Source: CAIYRG01 sp964494505 (lineage in GTDB: Bacteria > Pseudomonadota > Alphaproteobacteria > Micropepsales > Micropepsaceae). Taken from it: 64,000 nt of DNA. Shown piece by piece: positions 50,499 through 58,986 of this stretch (its first letter is position 1; each line of letters opens with the position of its first letter). The translations under genes and the position numbers were made by a program. Location of the stretch: positions 24,457 to 88,456 of the forward strand of contig CAZBRO010000023.1 of NCBI GenBank assembly GCA_964494505.1, given 5' to 3'. Below the pieces are notes generated by a model. It did no database searches. It was not told where the DNA came from and was given only the letters and a program-made list of their open reading frames with translations.

Positions 50499-51122
50499 GG
50501 GGGGTAGGGTCACACGCCGTAGCGTCAGATTGATCCGGCCGCCGCCGGCAAGGAGGCTGCTGCTTCCGGCCAGAATGCGCGAAATCCCGTGATACATCGC
50601 CCGCGCCGGACCTCCGAACATCAGCACGTCACCGGAACATAGCTTGAGCGTTGCTGTCGCCCCGCGCCGCGTAGCGCCGCCAAAGCGGAAGATGCCGCTA
50701 TCGCCGAGCGACACGGACAGGACCGGCGCGTCATCGGCCTGCTCGTCCGCATCGCGATGCAGACCCATTTTGGCATCGGCGCGATAGAGATTGACCAGAC
50801 AGGCCTCCGGCGGGGCGGTGTATCGGGTTGTCTCGTCCCAAAGCTCAAGCAGCCGCGGAGGAATGTCCGGCCAGGGGGCGCCCGTCACCGGATGGAGCGG
50901 CTCATACCGATACCCGTTCGATTGGTCGGACACCCAACCAAGCGGGCCGAAATTGGTCATCTCCACCGACAGCGGCGCGCCGCTCTTCGGCATGGTTGGC
51001 CGGTAAAAGGGCGCCTTTTCGACCCGGGCCATCACCTCGGCGAGGAGGGCGGCCTGGTCGATCCGGTTCAGCCGCTCAGGCCAATAGGCCACGCCCGGGA
51101 CGACTTCGAGCCGGCTGGTCAT
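50478..51122 (-). CDS. alkB: AlkB-type alpha-ketoglutarate-dependent dioxygenase
   Basis: A 214-residue Fe(II)/2-oxoglutarate oxygenase. Metal ligands His122 and Asp124 (GLHRDADE) and His178 (MYHGI); 2-oxoglutarate Arg residues in RINLTLRR. NLYRADAKMGLHRD and LSVSLGDSGIFRFGG complete the AlkB signature. It repairs N-alkylated bases by oxidative dealkylation. Its ATG overlaps the phosphatase stop as ATGA. Its stop falls within the sRNA terminator. Confidence 0.92.
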   Translation of the reverse strand: MTSRLEVVPGVAYWPERLNRIDQAALLAEVMARVEKAPFYRPTMPKSGAPLSVEMTNFGPLGWVSDQSNGYRYEPLHPVTGAPWPDIPPRLLELWDETTRYTAPPEACLVNLYRADAKMGLHRDADEQADDAPVLSVSLGDSGIFRFGGATRRGATATLKLCSGDVLMFGGPARAMYHGISRILAGSSSLLAGGGRINLTLRRVTLPPKNTATG

Positions 51123-51721
51123 TCCTGGCCTTCCGCCTGAAAGGCGCGATAGCTCTTGGAGAGCCCCTTCGCGTCAAGATAGGCGGCGAAGGCTTTCGGG
51201 TCGTAAGCCGTCCTGGCCCATTCCGCCAAAGGACGCCCACCCGCCTGGGCTACCGCGTAGGCGGGGAACTCCTTGAGCCAGAGTTGATAGGCTTTGGGCC
51301 GATGCAGATAAGGCCAGAAGGCGAACTGACCTTCCGCCCGTTCGAGGGATTCGGGCCCATTCCGCTGCAGCAGGTAAAGAGCCGCGGCAAGGCTGGTACG
51401 GTCCTGGCCGCCACTGCATTTGAACAGCATTGGCGTCTTCGCTCGCTCGAAGGCATCGAACAGAGACACGAGGCTCGAACGGGAGGGAATGTATTTCGAT
51501 GACAGCTTCACGTCGAAATGGGCGATGCCGAGCCTTTCCGCCGTCCGCTTCTCGGCCCGCCACCACCGAAACCCGGCGTTCGGCCCCCGCAAATTGATCA
51601 GGCTCAGAAATCCGTGCGGGCGCAAAAAACCAGCGTAAAAGCCAAGATAGGGCTGAGCCGAACGCGCGACTCCCTCCGTCACCCAATGCAGATGATAAAG
51701 CCGGTCTAGAATCGCGGACAT
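51119..51721 (-). CDS. dual-specificity/tyrosine-type protein phosphatase
   Basis: A 200-residue phosphatase fold with the CX5R P-loop KCSGGQDRTS (Cys102, Arg108) and a preceding region FLSLINLRGPN typical of bacterial DSP/PTP-like proteins. The general-acid Asp is not certain; HFDVKL is a candidate. Substrate unknown. It is translationally coupled to alkB, which is an unusual pairing. Confidence 0.82.
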   Translation of the reverse strand: MSAILDRLYHLHWVTEGVARSAQPYLGFYAGFLRPHGFLSLINLRGPNAGFRWWRAEKRTAERLGIAHFDVKLSSKYIPSRSSLVSLFDAFERAKTPMLFKCSGGQDRTSLAAALYLLQRNGPESLERAEGQFAFWPYLHRPKAYQLWLKEFPAYAVAQAGGRPLAEWARTAYDPKAFAAYLDAKGLSKSYRAFQAEGQE

Positions 51722-51868
51722 CGCTCTGGCCTAGACGTGAGCACGCGGACTGGCAAGAGCGTGTCTTAATGGGTTGACTGGCAAAGGTCGCTGGCTATAT
51801 TGCCCGCCTTTCCGCGGGAGCTCCTGAGCTTCGGCGGCAACATTTTTTCGCTTTCAAGGATAGGTCCC

Positions 51869-52171
51869 ATGTTCGCGGTCATCCGCACCGGCGGCAAGCA
51901 ATACAAGGTCGCGCCCGGCGACGTGCTGGAAATCGACCGGCTCGTGGGCGAACCGGGCGCTGCGATCACCTTCTCCGAAGTGCTGGTGGCAGGCTCCAAC
52001 ATCGGAGCGCCGCTGGTTTCCGGCGCCTCGGTCGCTGCCGAAATCGTGGAGCAGCACCGCGCGGCCAAGGTCATCGCCTTCAAGAAGAAGCGGCGCAAGA
52101 ACACGCATCGGAAGCGCGGCCATCGCCAGCAGCTTACCCGCGTGAAGATCACAGACATCACGGGCGGTTAA
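51869..52171 (+). CDS. rplU: 50S ribosomal protein L21
   Basis: A 100-residue L21: MFAVIRTGGKQYKVAPGDVLEIDRL, then KVIAFKKKRRKNTHRKRGHRQQLTRVKI, the conserved RNA-binding signature. It is followed 11 nt later by rpmA, the universal L21-L27 pair, and then obgE. Confidence 0.98.
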   Translation: MFAVIRTGGKQYKVAPGDVLEIDRLVGEPGAAITFSEVLVAGSNIGAPLVSGASVAAEIVEQHRAAKVIAFKKKRRKNTHRKRGHRQQLTRVKITDITGG

Positions 52172-52182
52172 GGACAACTCCC

Positions 52183-52452
52183 ATGGCACACAAGAAAGCA
52201 GGCGGCTCTTCGCGCAACGGACGCGACTCCAACAGTCAGCGTCTCGGCATCAAGCGCTATGGCGGCGAAGTCGTGCTGCCGGGCAATATCTTGGTGCGTC
52301 AGCGCGGGACCAAGGTCCATCCCGGCACCAATGTCGCCATGGGCAAAGACCACACGCTCTTTGCCAAGATCGGCGGCAAGGTCGAATACCGCCAGGGGCT
52401 CAAGCGGCGCACCTTTGTCTCGGTGGTCCCGCAAGCCGAAGCGGCGGAATAG
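52183..52452 (+). CDS. rpmA: 50S ribosomal protein L27
   Basis: An 89-residue L27: MAHKKAGGSSRNGRDSNSQRLGIKRYGGE, whose N-terminal tail reaches the peptidyl transferase centre. The remainder LPGNILVRQRGTKVHPGTNVAMGKDHTLFAKIGGKVEY is typical. A terminator follows 47 nt after the stop. Confidence 0.98.
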   Translation: MAHKKAGGSSRNGRDSNSQRLGIKRYGGEVVLPGNILVRQRGTKVHPGTNVAMGKDHTLFAKIGGKVEYRQGLKRRTFVSVVPQAEAAE

Positions 52453-52498
52453 GCAGCCAGAACGCGGGCTGCCACTGGATGGCGGCCCAACGATACGA

Positions 52499-52528
52499 GG
52501 GAGATGGTCCGCCATCTCCCTTTTTTTT
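52499..52528 (+). terminator. rho-independent terminator after rpmA
   Basis: Stem gggagatgg / ccatctccc (9 bp), loop tccg, then eight T. It separates rplU-rpmA from the GNAT-obgE unit, whose Shine-Dalgarno begins about 20 nt later. Confidence 0.9.
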
Positions 52529-52557
52529 CTCCCTCGGCATCGCAAGTGAGGGAAAAC

Positions 52558-53103
52558 ATGTTTGCGATTCTGGAGACCGGGAGGTTGCTTTTGCGCCCGC
52601 CCAAAGCGGGGGACATCAGCCGGATGATGCCGCTGATTGCCGAGTATGACGTGGCGAAGAATACCTCGCGCGTTCCTCATCCGTATACGGAAGACGACGC
52701 CTGCGATTTCATGGTGACGGCGTCGGTCGGCTGGGTCACGGGGCGTAATTTCGCTTTTTCCATCCTCCGGAAGGAGGACGGCGTCTTTATCGGCGGGTGC
52801 GGCCTGCATCCGTCGCGCGATTGGGAGTTCGGCTACTGGCTGGGCAAGCCCTATTGGGGCCACGGCTACGCCACCGAGGCGGCAGAGGCCATCGTGGCCT
52901 TCGGGTTCGAAAAAAAGGGCGCCGACTGGCTTGCCGCCAAATGGTTCCACGACAACCCGGCATCCGGGCGGGTGCTGGAAAAGCTTGGCTTTTTCGTTTG
53001 CGGCGAGGATGTCAGCAATAGCGTGGCACGGGGCCGGCAGGTGCGCTGCTTCGTCACCGTGCTTGACCGGGCCACCTACATGACGCGAAAGAAGGCCGCA
53101 TGA
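52558..53103 (+). CDS. GNAT family N-acetyltransferase (RimJ/RimL-like)
   Basis: A 181-residue GNAT: LETGRLLLRPPKAGDISRMMPLIAEYDVAKNTSRVPHPYT, then GVFIGGCGLHPSRDWEFGYWLGKPYWGHGYATEAAEAIVAFGFE with the acetyl-CoA pyrophosphate loop. It resembles ribosomal-protein-alanine acetyltransferases, but substrate is not known. The ATG at 52558 has GAGGGAAAAC upstream. Its stop overlaps obgE by ATGA. Confidence 0.88.
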   Translation: MFAILETGRLLLRPPKAGDISRMMPLIAEYDVAKNTSRVPHPYTEDDACDFMVTASVGWVTGRNFAFSILRKEDGVFIGGCGLHPSRDWEFGYWLGKPYWGHGYATEAAEAIVAFGFEKKGADWLAAKWFHDNPASGRVLEKLGFFVCGEDVSNSVARGRQVRCFVTVLDRATYMTRKKAA

Positions 53104-54137
53104 AGTTCCTGGATTCCGCCAAGGTCTATATCCGCGCGGGCAATGGCGGCAATGGCTGCATCTCGTTCCGGCGCGAGAAGTTCATCGAGTTCGGCGGTCC
53201 CAATGGCGGGGACGGCGGACGCGGCGGAGACGTGTGGGCCGAGGCGGTCGAGAATTTGAACACGCTGATCGATTACCGCTTCCAGCAGCATGTCTACGCG
53301 GAATCGGGCGGCCATGGCATGGGCAAGGACATGGCGGGCGCGAACGGCGAGGACGCCATCCTGAAAGTGCCGGTCGGGACGCAAATCTACGAAGAAGACA
53401 ACGAAACCCTGATCGCGGATTTGGGGCGGCCGGGTACGCGCGTGCTGCTGCTGAAGGGCGGCAATGGCGGCTTCGGCAACGCCCATTTCAAGAGCGCCAC
53501 CAACCAGGCGCCGCGCCATGCCAATCCCGGCCAAACTGCCGAGGAGAAGACCATCTGGCTGCGGCTGAAGCTGATTGCCGATGTGGGCCTGATCGGATTG
53601 CCGAATGCCGGAAAATCGACGTTCCTTGCGCGCATCTCGGCGGCCAAGCCGAAGATCGCCGATTATCCCTTCACGACGCTGAACCCGCAGCTCGGGCAGG
53701 TGCGCGTGCCCGGCTGCGATTTCGTGGTCGCCGATTTGCCGGGCTTGATCGAAGGGGCGCATGAGGGCGCGGGGCTCGGTGTGCGCTTTCTCGGTCATGC
53801 GGAACGGACCAGCGTGATCGTGCATCTGATCGACGGGACGCAGTCCGAAATCGTCAAAGCGTATCGCACCATCCGCGCCGAACTGGAATCCTATGGGCAC
53901 GGGTTGGCAGAGAAGTCGGAAATCCTGGTGCTCAACAAAGCGGACGCGATCGAGAAGTCGGCGCTGGCGCGCAAAAGCGCGAGTCTGGAGAAGGCGTCGG
54001 GGGGCAAGGTCTACGTCATGTCCGGCGTCAGCGGCGAGGGCGTCGACCAGGTCTTGAGGGTGCTCGCGCGCAAGGTGCAAGCCGCACGCGGGATAGGACG
54101 CAAGGCATCGGTCCCCGAACGGAGCTGGTCGCCGTGA
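53100..54137 (+). CDS. obgE: GTPase Obg/CgtA
   Basis: A 345-residue ribosome-assembly GTPase. N-terminal Gly-rich Obg fold (AGNGGNGCISFRREKFIEFGGPNGGDGGRGGD). G1 is GLPNAGKST, G2 in the YPFTTLNP switch I, G3 DLPGLIEGAHEGAGLG, G4 NKAD. In Caulobacter CgtA is needed for 50S assembly and cell-cycle progress. Coupled to the GNAT gene by ATGA. Confidence 0.97.
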   Translation: MKFLDSAKVYIRAGNGGNGCISFRREKFIEFGGPNGGDGGRGGDVWAEAVENLNTLIDYRFQQHVYAESGGHGMGKDMAGANGEDAILKVPVGTQIYEEDNETLIADLGRPGTRVLLLKGGNGGFGNAHFKSATNQAPRHANPGQTAEEKTIWLRLKLIADVGLIGLPNAGKSTFLARISAAKPKIADYPFTTLNPQLGQVRVPGCDFVVADLPGLIEGAHEGAGLGVRFLGHAERTSVIVHLIDGTQSEIVKAYRTIRAELESYGHGLAEKSEILVLNKADAIEKSALARKSASLEKASGGKVYVMSGVSGEGVDQVLRVLARKVQAARGIGRKASVPERSWSP

Positions 54138-54171
54138 GTTCGGGAACGATCCCGTCCGATGGTGGCGCTTT

Positions 54172-54194
54172 CACCCTTCGACAAGCTCAGGGTG
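54172..54194. repeat. short dispersed palindrome (CTTCGACAAGCTCAGG type)
   Basis: caccct-tcgacaagctc-agggtg forms a 6-bp stem with the conserved loop seen in many alphaproteobacterial genomes as an intergenic dispersed repeat. It lies in the 109-nt gap between obgE and proB. Confidence 0.6.
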
Positions 54195-54246
54195 AGGATG
54201 ATTTTGTTTCCCTCATGCCGGGCTCGTCGGCGCATGGGGCTGCGCC

Positions 54247-55383
54247 GTGAGCGATCACCTTGCCGGGGCGAAGCGCATCGTCGTCAAGGTGGGATCGGCG
54301 CTGCTAGTCGATTCGGCGTCCGGCCAATTGAAGCGCGATTGGCTCGCGAGCCTCGCATCCGACATTGCTGCCCTGAAGCAGGAAGGCAAGGAGATCGTGA
54401 TCGTCTCCTCGGGCGCAATTGCCCTCGGCCGGCGCGCGCTCAATCTCAAATCCGGAGCTTTGCGCCTCGAAGAAAGTCAGGCGGCGGCCGCGGTCGGCCA
54501 GGTGCGGCTGGCGCAGGCCTATGTCGATGCCTTCCACGTGCATGGCGTCACGGTGGCGCAAATCCTTCTGACGCTGGAAGACACCGAAGAGCGCCGCCGT
54601 TATCTCAACGCGCGTGAGACGCTCGCCACCCTGCTCTCGCTCGGCGCCGTGCCGGTGATCAACGAAAACGACACCGTGGCGACAACGGAAATCCGCTATG
54701 GCGACAATGACCGTCTGGGCGCGCGCGTCGCCTCCATGATGGAAGCGGATATGCTGGTGCTGCTCTCCGACATCGACGGGCTGTACACCGCCAATCCGCA
54801 ACGCGATCCGAACGCGCGCCACATCCCCGAAGTCGCCGCCATCACGCCCGAGATCGAGCGCATGGCGGAAGGGCCCGTTTCGGGTTTCAGCAAAGGCGGG
54901 ATGGAATCCAAGATCGTGGCCGCCAAGATCGCGACCTCGGCGGGCGCGGCCACCATCATCGCCAACGGCCATGTGCTCAATCCCTTGCGCGCCATCGCAG
55001 ACGCCGCGAGGAAGACGATATTCCTGCCGCGCGTCAGTCCGGCGCAGGCGAAGAAGCGCTGGATTGCCGGCGGGCTTTCGGCGCTGGGAACGGTGGTAAT
55101 CGACGCGGGGGCGGAGCGCGCGTTGCGCTCGGGCAAGAGTCTGCTTCCGGCGGGCGTCACATCGGTCAGCGGGCATTTCGAGCGCGGCGACGCAGTGATC
55201 GTGAAGAGCGAAGACGGCCGGGAACTTGCGCGCGGACTGATCGGTTACAACGATGACGATGCGAAACGCCTGGTCGGGCGGCGCACCGTCGATATCGAGG
55301 GCATTCTCGGCTATCGTGGTCGCGACGAGATGATCCATCGCGACGATCTGGCGCTGACCAGTTTCGGAGAAGCGACGCCATGA
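54247..55383 (+). CDS. proB: glutamate 5-kinase
   Basis: A 378-residue proline-pathway kinase. AAK fold: RIVVKVGSALLVD, IVSSGAIALGRRAL, NENDTVATTEIRYGDNDRLGARVA, LLSDIDGLY. A C-terminal PUA domain (LPAGVTSVSGHFERGDAVIV...ARGLIGYN) is present. Start is GTG at 54247. Its stop overlaps the proA ATG (ATGA). Confidence 0.97.
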   Translation: MSDHLAGAKRIVVKVGSALLVDSASGQLKRDWLASLASDIAALKQEGKEIVIVSSGAIALGRRALNLKSGALRLEESQAAAAVGQVRLAQAYVDAFHVHGVTVAQILLTLEDTEERRRYLNARETLATLLSLGAVPVINENDTVATTEIRYGDNDRLGARVASMMEADMLVLLSDIDGLYTANPQRDPNARHIPEVAAITPEIERMAEGPVSGFSKGGMESKIVAAKIATSAGAATIIANGHVLNPLRAIADAARKTIFLPRVSPAQAKKRWIAGGLSALGTVVIDAGAERALRSGKSLLPAGVTSVSGHFERGDAVIVKSEDGRELARGLIGYNDDDAKRLVGRRTVDIEGILGYRGRDEMIHRDDLALTSFGEATP

Positions 55384-56663
55384 ACGTGCAGACGAAAGAG
55401 CCGAACGCGCTGGAATCGCTGATGCTCGAAATGGGCCGCGCCGCACGCGAATCGGCCGTCCAATTGCGCGAGGCTTCGACCGGCCAAAAGAACAAGGCGC
55501 TGCTCGCGGCGGCCGATGCCATTCGAGCGGCGGGGTCGCAGATTCTCGCAGCCAATGAGTTGGATATGCGAGCAGCGTCCGCGCGCGATCTGAGCCCCGC
55601 ACTCCTCGACCGGCTGAAGCTCGATCCAAAACGCATTGAAGCGATGGCCAAAGGCGTTGCCGATGTCGCATCGCTGCCCGATCCGGTAGGACGCGAACTC
55701 GCGCGCTGGAAGCGCCCCAATGGACTCGACATCACCCGTGTCGCCACGCCCATCGGCACCATCGGGATCATTTACGAAAGCCGGCCCAATGTGACGGCGG
55801 ATGCGGGCGCGCTGTGCCTGAAGTCCGGGAATGTGTCGATCCTGCGCGGCGGTTCGGAATCGCTCTATTCGTCGCGTGCGATTCACGCGGCCCTGGTGCT
55901 GGGGCTGGAGGCCGCCGGTCTGCCGGCGGGCGCGATCCAGCTGGTGCCGACCACCGACCGCGCCGCGGTGGGCCATATGCTCGGCGGACTCAATGGCGCC
56001 ATCGATATGATCGTGCCGCGCGGTGGAAAAAGTCTCGTTGCGCGTGTGCAGGCTGAAGCGCGGGTGCCGGTGCTGGCTCATCTCGAAGGCATCTGCCACA
56101 CCTATGTGCACGAGAAAGCCAACCTCGCGATGGCGCGCGCCATCGTGCTGAATGCAAAGATGCGGCGCACGGGAATTTGCGGCGCGACTGAGACGCTCCT
56201 GATCGACACGAGCATCCTTGGCACGCATCTGAAACCCATTCTCGACGATCTCGCCAAAGCGGGTTGCGAAATCCGGGGCGATGAAGCGGTCTGCGCTGCC
56301 TACCCGGCCGCAATCCCCGCGACGGAAGAGGATTGGCGGACCGAATATCTCGACGCCATCATCGCCGTGCACGCTGTCGACGGTGTGGAAGATGCGATCC
56401 GGCACATCGCCACCTATGGTTCGCAGCACACCGAATGCATCATCACGGACGATGCGCGCGTGGCGGAACGGTTTCTGTCCGCGCTCGATTCGGCAATCGT
56501 GATGCACAACGCGTCCACCCAGTTTGCCGACGGCGCCGAATTCGGCATGGGTGCGGAAATCGGCATCGGCACGGGCAAGCTGCACGCCCGCGGGCCGGTT
56601 GGTGTCGAGCAGCTCACCATTTTCAAATATGTCGTCCGCGGCTCCGGCCAGACGAGACCGTGA
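55380..56663 (+). CDS. proA: glutamate-5-semialdehyde dehydrogenase (gamma-glutamyl phosphate reductase)
   Basis: A 427-residue NADPH-dependent reductase. Motifs: TRVATPIGTIGIIYESRPNVTADAGALCLKSGN, LEGICHTYVHEKAN, catalytic Cys in MRRTGICGATETLLID, HNASTQFADGAEFGMGAEIGIGTGKLHARGPVGVEQLT. It converts glutamyl-5-phosphate to the semialdehyde. Coupled to proB and, through GTGA, to nadD. Confidence 0.97.
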   Translation: MNVQTKEPNALESLMLEMGRAARESAVQLREASTGQKNKALLAAADAIRAAGSQILAANELDMRAASARDLSPALLDRLKLDPKRIEAMAKGVADVASLPDPVGRELARWKRPNGLDITRVATPIGTIGIIYESRPNVTADAGALCLKSGNVSILRGGSESLYSSRAIHAALVLGLEAAGLPAGAIQLVPTTDRAAVGHMLGGLNGAIDMIVPRGGKSLVARVQAEARVPVLAHLEGICHTYVHEKANLAMARAIVLNAKMRRTGICGATETLLIDTSILGTHLKPILDDLAKAGCEIRGDEAVCAAYPAAIPATEEDWRTEYLDAIIAVHAVDGVEDAIRHIATYGSQHTECIITDDARVAERFLSALDSAIVMHNASTQFADGAEFGMGAEIGIGTGKLHARGPVGVEQLTIFKYVVRGSGQTRP

Positions 56664-57283
56664 TCCACGCGCGGGCAAATTGGGTGCGGCCGCCGGGGCC
56701 GGTGGCGGACGGATTGCGCATCGGCCTGCTCGGCGGCTCGTTCAACCCGGCCCATGAAGGCCATCGCCATGCGAGCCTGCTCGCACTTGAGCGCCTCGGG
56801 CTCGATTATGTCTGGTGGCTGGTGAGCCCCCAGAACCCACTGAAGCCCGAGCGCGGCATGGCGGCCTTCGAGACGCGCCTGTCCGATGCTGCAAAATTCG
56901 CGCGCCACCCCCGCATCAAGGTGACCGGGATCGAAGCCCAACTCGGCACCCGCTACACCGTCGACACTTTGGTTGCACTGAAACGCCGTTTCCCGAAACT
57001 CCGCTTCGTCTGGCTGATGGGAAGCGACAACCTGTTGCAGCTGCCGCGCTGGCGGCATTGGCAGGGGATTTTCGCCCTTCTGCCGGTTGCGGTCGTCGCC
57101 CGGCCGGGGAGCGCCCTTACCGCCCGTAACGCCAAGGCGGCCACGCGCTTTCGTGCAGCCCTTGTGCCGCCAAGCCGTCACTTTTCCGTCATGCGGACAC
57201 CCGTCTGGACGATCCTCGACGGCAGACGCAGCCCCGTGAGTGCAACAGGCCTCAGAAAGGCCGCCCTCGCGAAAAACGCGTGA
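56660..57283 (+). CDS. nadD: nicotinate-nucleotide adenylyltransferase
   Basis: A 207-residue enzyme making NaAD from NaMN and ATP. Nucleotidyltransferase motif GLLGGSFNPAHEGHRH, WWLVSPQNPLK, and FVWLMGSDNLLQLPRW. GTG at 56660 overlaps the proA stop (GTGA), which decides the start; about 16 residues precede the fold, as in other alphaproteobacterial NadD proteins. Confidence 0.93.
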   Translation: MIHARANWVRPPGPVADGLRIGLLGGSFNPAHEGHRHASLLALERLGLDYVWWLVSPQNPLKPERGMAAFETRLSDAAKFARHPRIKVTGIEAQLGTRYTVDTLVALKRRFPKLRFVWLMGSDNLLQLPRWRHWQGIFALLPVAVVARPGSALTARNAKAATRFRAALVPPSRHFSVMRTPVWTILDGRRSPVSATGLRKAALAKNA

Positions 57284-57410
57284 GTGTGGTAATTTTTGCT
57301 TTGCGGACTATATCCGTCCATGGAGAGGCTCAGCTGCGGAAGAGATCGGGACCTGCGCATCCGTCCGGTCTTTCGCGGATTGCGGAGCCGGTCAAACCGA
57401 GGAGCGAACC

Positions 57411-57827
57411 CTGACCCTGAAACCCAGCGTACAATCGAGTCCTTCCCCCAATTCCGTTTCTGCCGAGCCGACGCTCCTCGAGCGCATCCAAAAGACCCTC
57501 GACGACGACAAAGCCGAAGATATGGTGACGATCGACCTTACCGGGCGGTCCTCGCTGACGGATGCCATCCTCATCGCCACGGGACGCTCGGCGCGCCACG
57601 TCTCCGCGCTTGCGGAAAATCTGGCGCGGCGGCTCAAGGAATGGGGCTACGGCACGGCGCACGTGGAAGGCCTACCACAAGGCGATTGGGTGCTGATCGA
57701 CGCGGGCGACGTGGTGGTGCACATTTTCCGCGCCGAAGTGCGCACCTATTACGATCTCGAAGGCATGTGGTCAGTGGACGAAGTGAGCCACCGCCGGTTG
57801 GCCGAACACGCCGGTTCGCTCGGCTGA
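57411..57827 (+). CDS. rsfS: ribosome silencing factor RsfS
   Basis: A 138-residue RsfS/Iojap protein binding L14 to block subunit joining in starvation. Core: DMVTIDLTGRSSLTDAILIATGRSARHVSALAENLARRLKEWG and GLPQGDWVLIDAGDVVVHIFRAEVRTYYDLEGMW. No ATG, GTG or TTG lies at the expected start. A CTG at 57411 has GAGGAG exactly 6 nt upstream, so a CTG start is proposed; the alternative GTG at 57240 would add 57 residues overlapping nadD. It lies 3 nt before rlmH. Confidence 0.88.
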   Translation: MTLKPSVQSSPSPNSVSAEPTLLERIQKTLDDDKAEDMVTIDLTGRSSLTDAILIATGRSARHVSALAENLARRLKEWGYGTAHVEGLPQGDWVLIDAGDVVVHIFRAEVRTYYDLEGMWSVDEVSHRRLAEHAGSLG

Positions 57828-57830
57828 CGG

Positions 57831-58322
57831 ATGCGTGTCACTGTCGCCGCTGTCGGCCGGACCCGTGACGCGCCGGAACAGACATTGTGCGATCTTTACA
57901 GGGAGCGGGCGTCTGCGCTCGGTCCCAAGCTCGGATTTTCCAGGTTCGATCTTGTCGTTGTAGATACCGCCCGCGCGCCCACGCCCGAAGCGCGGATGGA
58001 GGCCGAAGCGGCCAAACTGACCGCCCGGATTGCCCAACCCGCACACCGCATTGCACTGGACGAGAAGGGCAGGGGGCTTTCGAGCGAGGCTTTCGCGCGC
58101 CACCTCGCCTCGCTTCGGGATCGGGGAATTCGCGATGTTGCCTTTCTGATAGGCGGACCCGATGGCTTGGCGCCGGCATTGCGCGAAGGCGCCGAGGAGC
58201 GGCTCGCTTTCGGGCCGCAGACCTGGCCGCATCTCATGGTGCGGGCAATGCTGGCCGAGCAGATTTACCGCGCCTTTGCCATTCTCGCCGGCCATCCCTA
58301 TCACCGCGGGCGCGCGCCTTAG
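57831..58322 (+). CDS. rlmH: 23S rRNA pseudouridine-1915 N3-methyltransferase RlmH
   Basis: A 163-residue SPOUT methyltransferase acting on 70S ribosomes. SAM-site motifs: VAFLIGGPDGLAPALR and FGPQTWPHLMVRAMLAEQIYRAFAILAGHPYHR. The end is truncated to ...HRGRAP, the usual RlmH C-terminus. It follows rsfS in the common nadD-rsfS-rlmH order. Confidence 0.95.
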   Translation: MRVTVAAVGRTRDAPEQTLCDLYRERASALGPKLGFSRFDLVVVDTARAPTPEARMEAEAAKLTARIAQPAHRIALDEKGRGLSSEAFARHLASLRDRGIRDVAFLIGGPDGLAPALREGAEERLAFGPQTWPHLMVRAMLAEQIYRAFAILAGHPYHRGRAP

Positions 58323-58381
58323 CGCTTTCTTAAGCTTAACGCGCGAGGGTGCGGCCATCGGCAGGATTGGACAATCGCGTC

Positions 58382-58816
58382 TTGGACATCAAATCGACCC
58401 GCAGAGTGGATTCGGCATCGCCCGTGCGCCGGCTCGGACGCTCGGCGCCCGCCGGAGGCGCGAGCTTCGCGGCCGAAGAGATTGCCGATTCGAAAGCCGC
58501 CCCGGCTCTGACCGGGACCGGCCCGATTGCTGCTGTCGACACCATTCTCGCCCTTCAGGGGGTTGAGGATTCCACCGATGGCCGCTCGCGCGGCATTGAT
58601 CACGCCGAACAACTCTTGAGCCTCTTGGACGAACTCAGAGACGGCCTGCTCACGGGCGGCATTCCGCGCGCCACGCTGAACCGGCTGGCGCTGGCGATCG
58701 TCAAGCGGCGGGAAGGCTTTGCCGATCCCAAGCTCCAGAGCGTGCTGGACGAAATCGATCTTCGCGCCCGAGTCGAGCTGGCGAAGCTCGAAAATTCCGA
58801 ACGCCCTCTGGTTTGA
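58382..58816 (+). CDS. fliX: flagellar assembly regulator FliX
   Basis: A 144-residue protein. The C-terminal half SRGIDHAEQLLSLLDELRDGLLTGGIPRATLNRLALAIVKRREGFADPKLQSVLDEIDLRARVELAKLE is the FliX pattern. In Caulobacter FliX couples basal-body assembly to the sigma-54 activator FlbD. The start is uncertain: TTG at 58382 gives the family-like MDIKSTRRV N-terminus; TTG at 58367 and GTG at 58349 are alternatives. No good Shine-Dalgarno favours one. Confidence 0.82.
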   Translation: MDIKSTRRVDSASPVRRLGRSAPAGGASFAAEEIADSKAAPALTGTGPIAAVDTILALQGVEDSTDGRSRGIDHAEQLLSLLDELRDGLLTGGIPRATLNRLALAIVKRREGFADPKLQSVLDEIDLRARVELAKLENSERPLV

Positions 58817-58986
58817 TCTGCCCGGTTTGAAGGCATTCGCTAAGCCCGGCGACCCAGCCTCTCCTCCGCCCAGATCACGCTCCTAACATCAAGTTTTCGC
58901 GATCCTTTTTTCCATTTGCCGGGACAGGTGGGCGCCGCTATAACCGCGCCGCCTACTGAGTTTCCGCGTTCATACAAGGAGAGTTC

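Noticed and set aside
58330..58339. TTAAGCTTAA before fliX as a CtrA box
   Set aside because: The two TTAA units are only 2 nt apart; the CtrA consensus needs 7.
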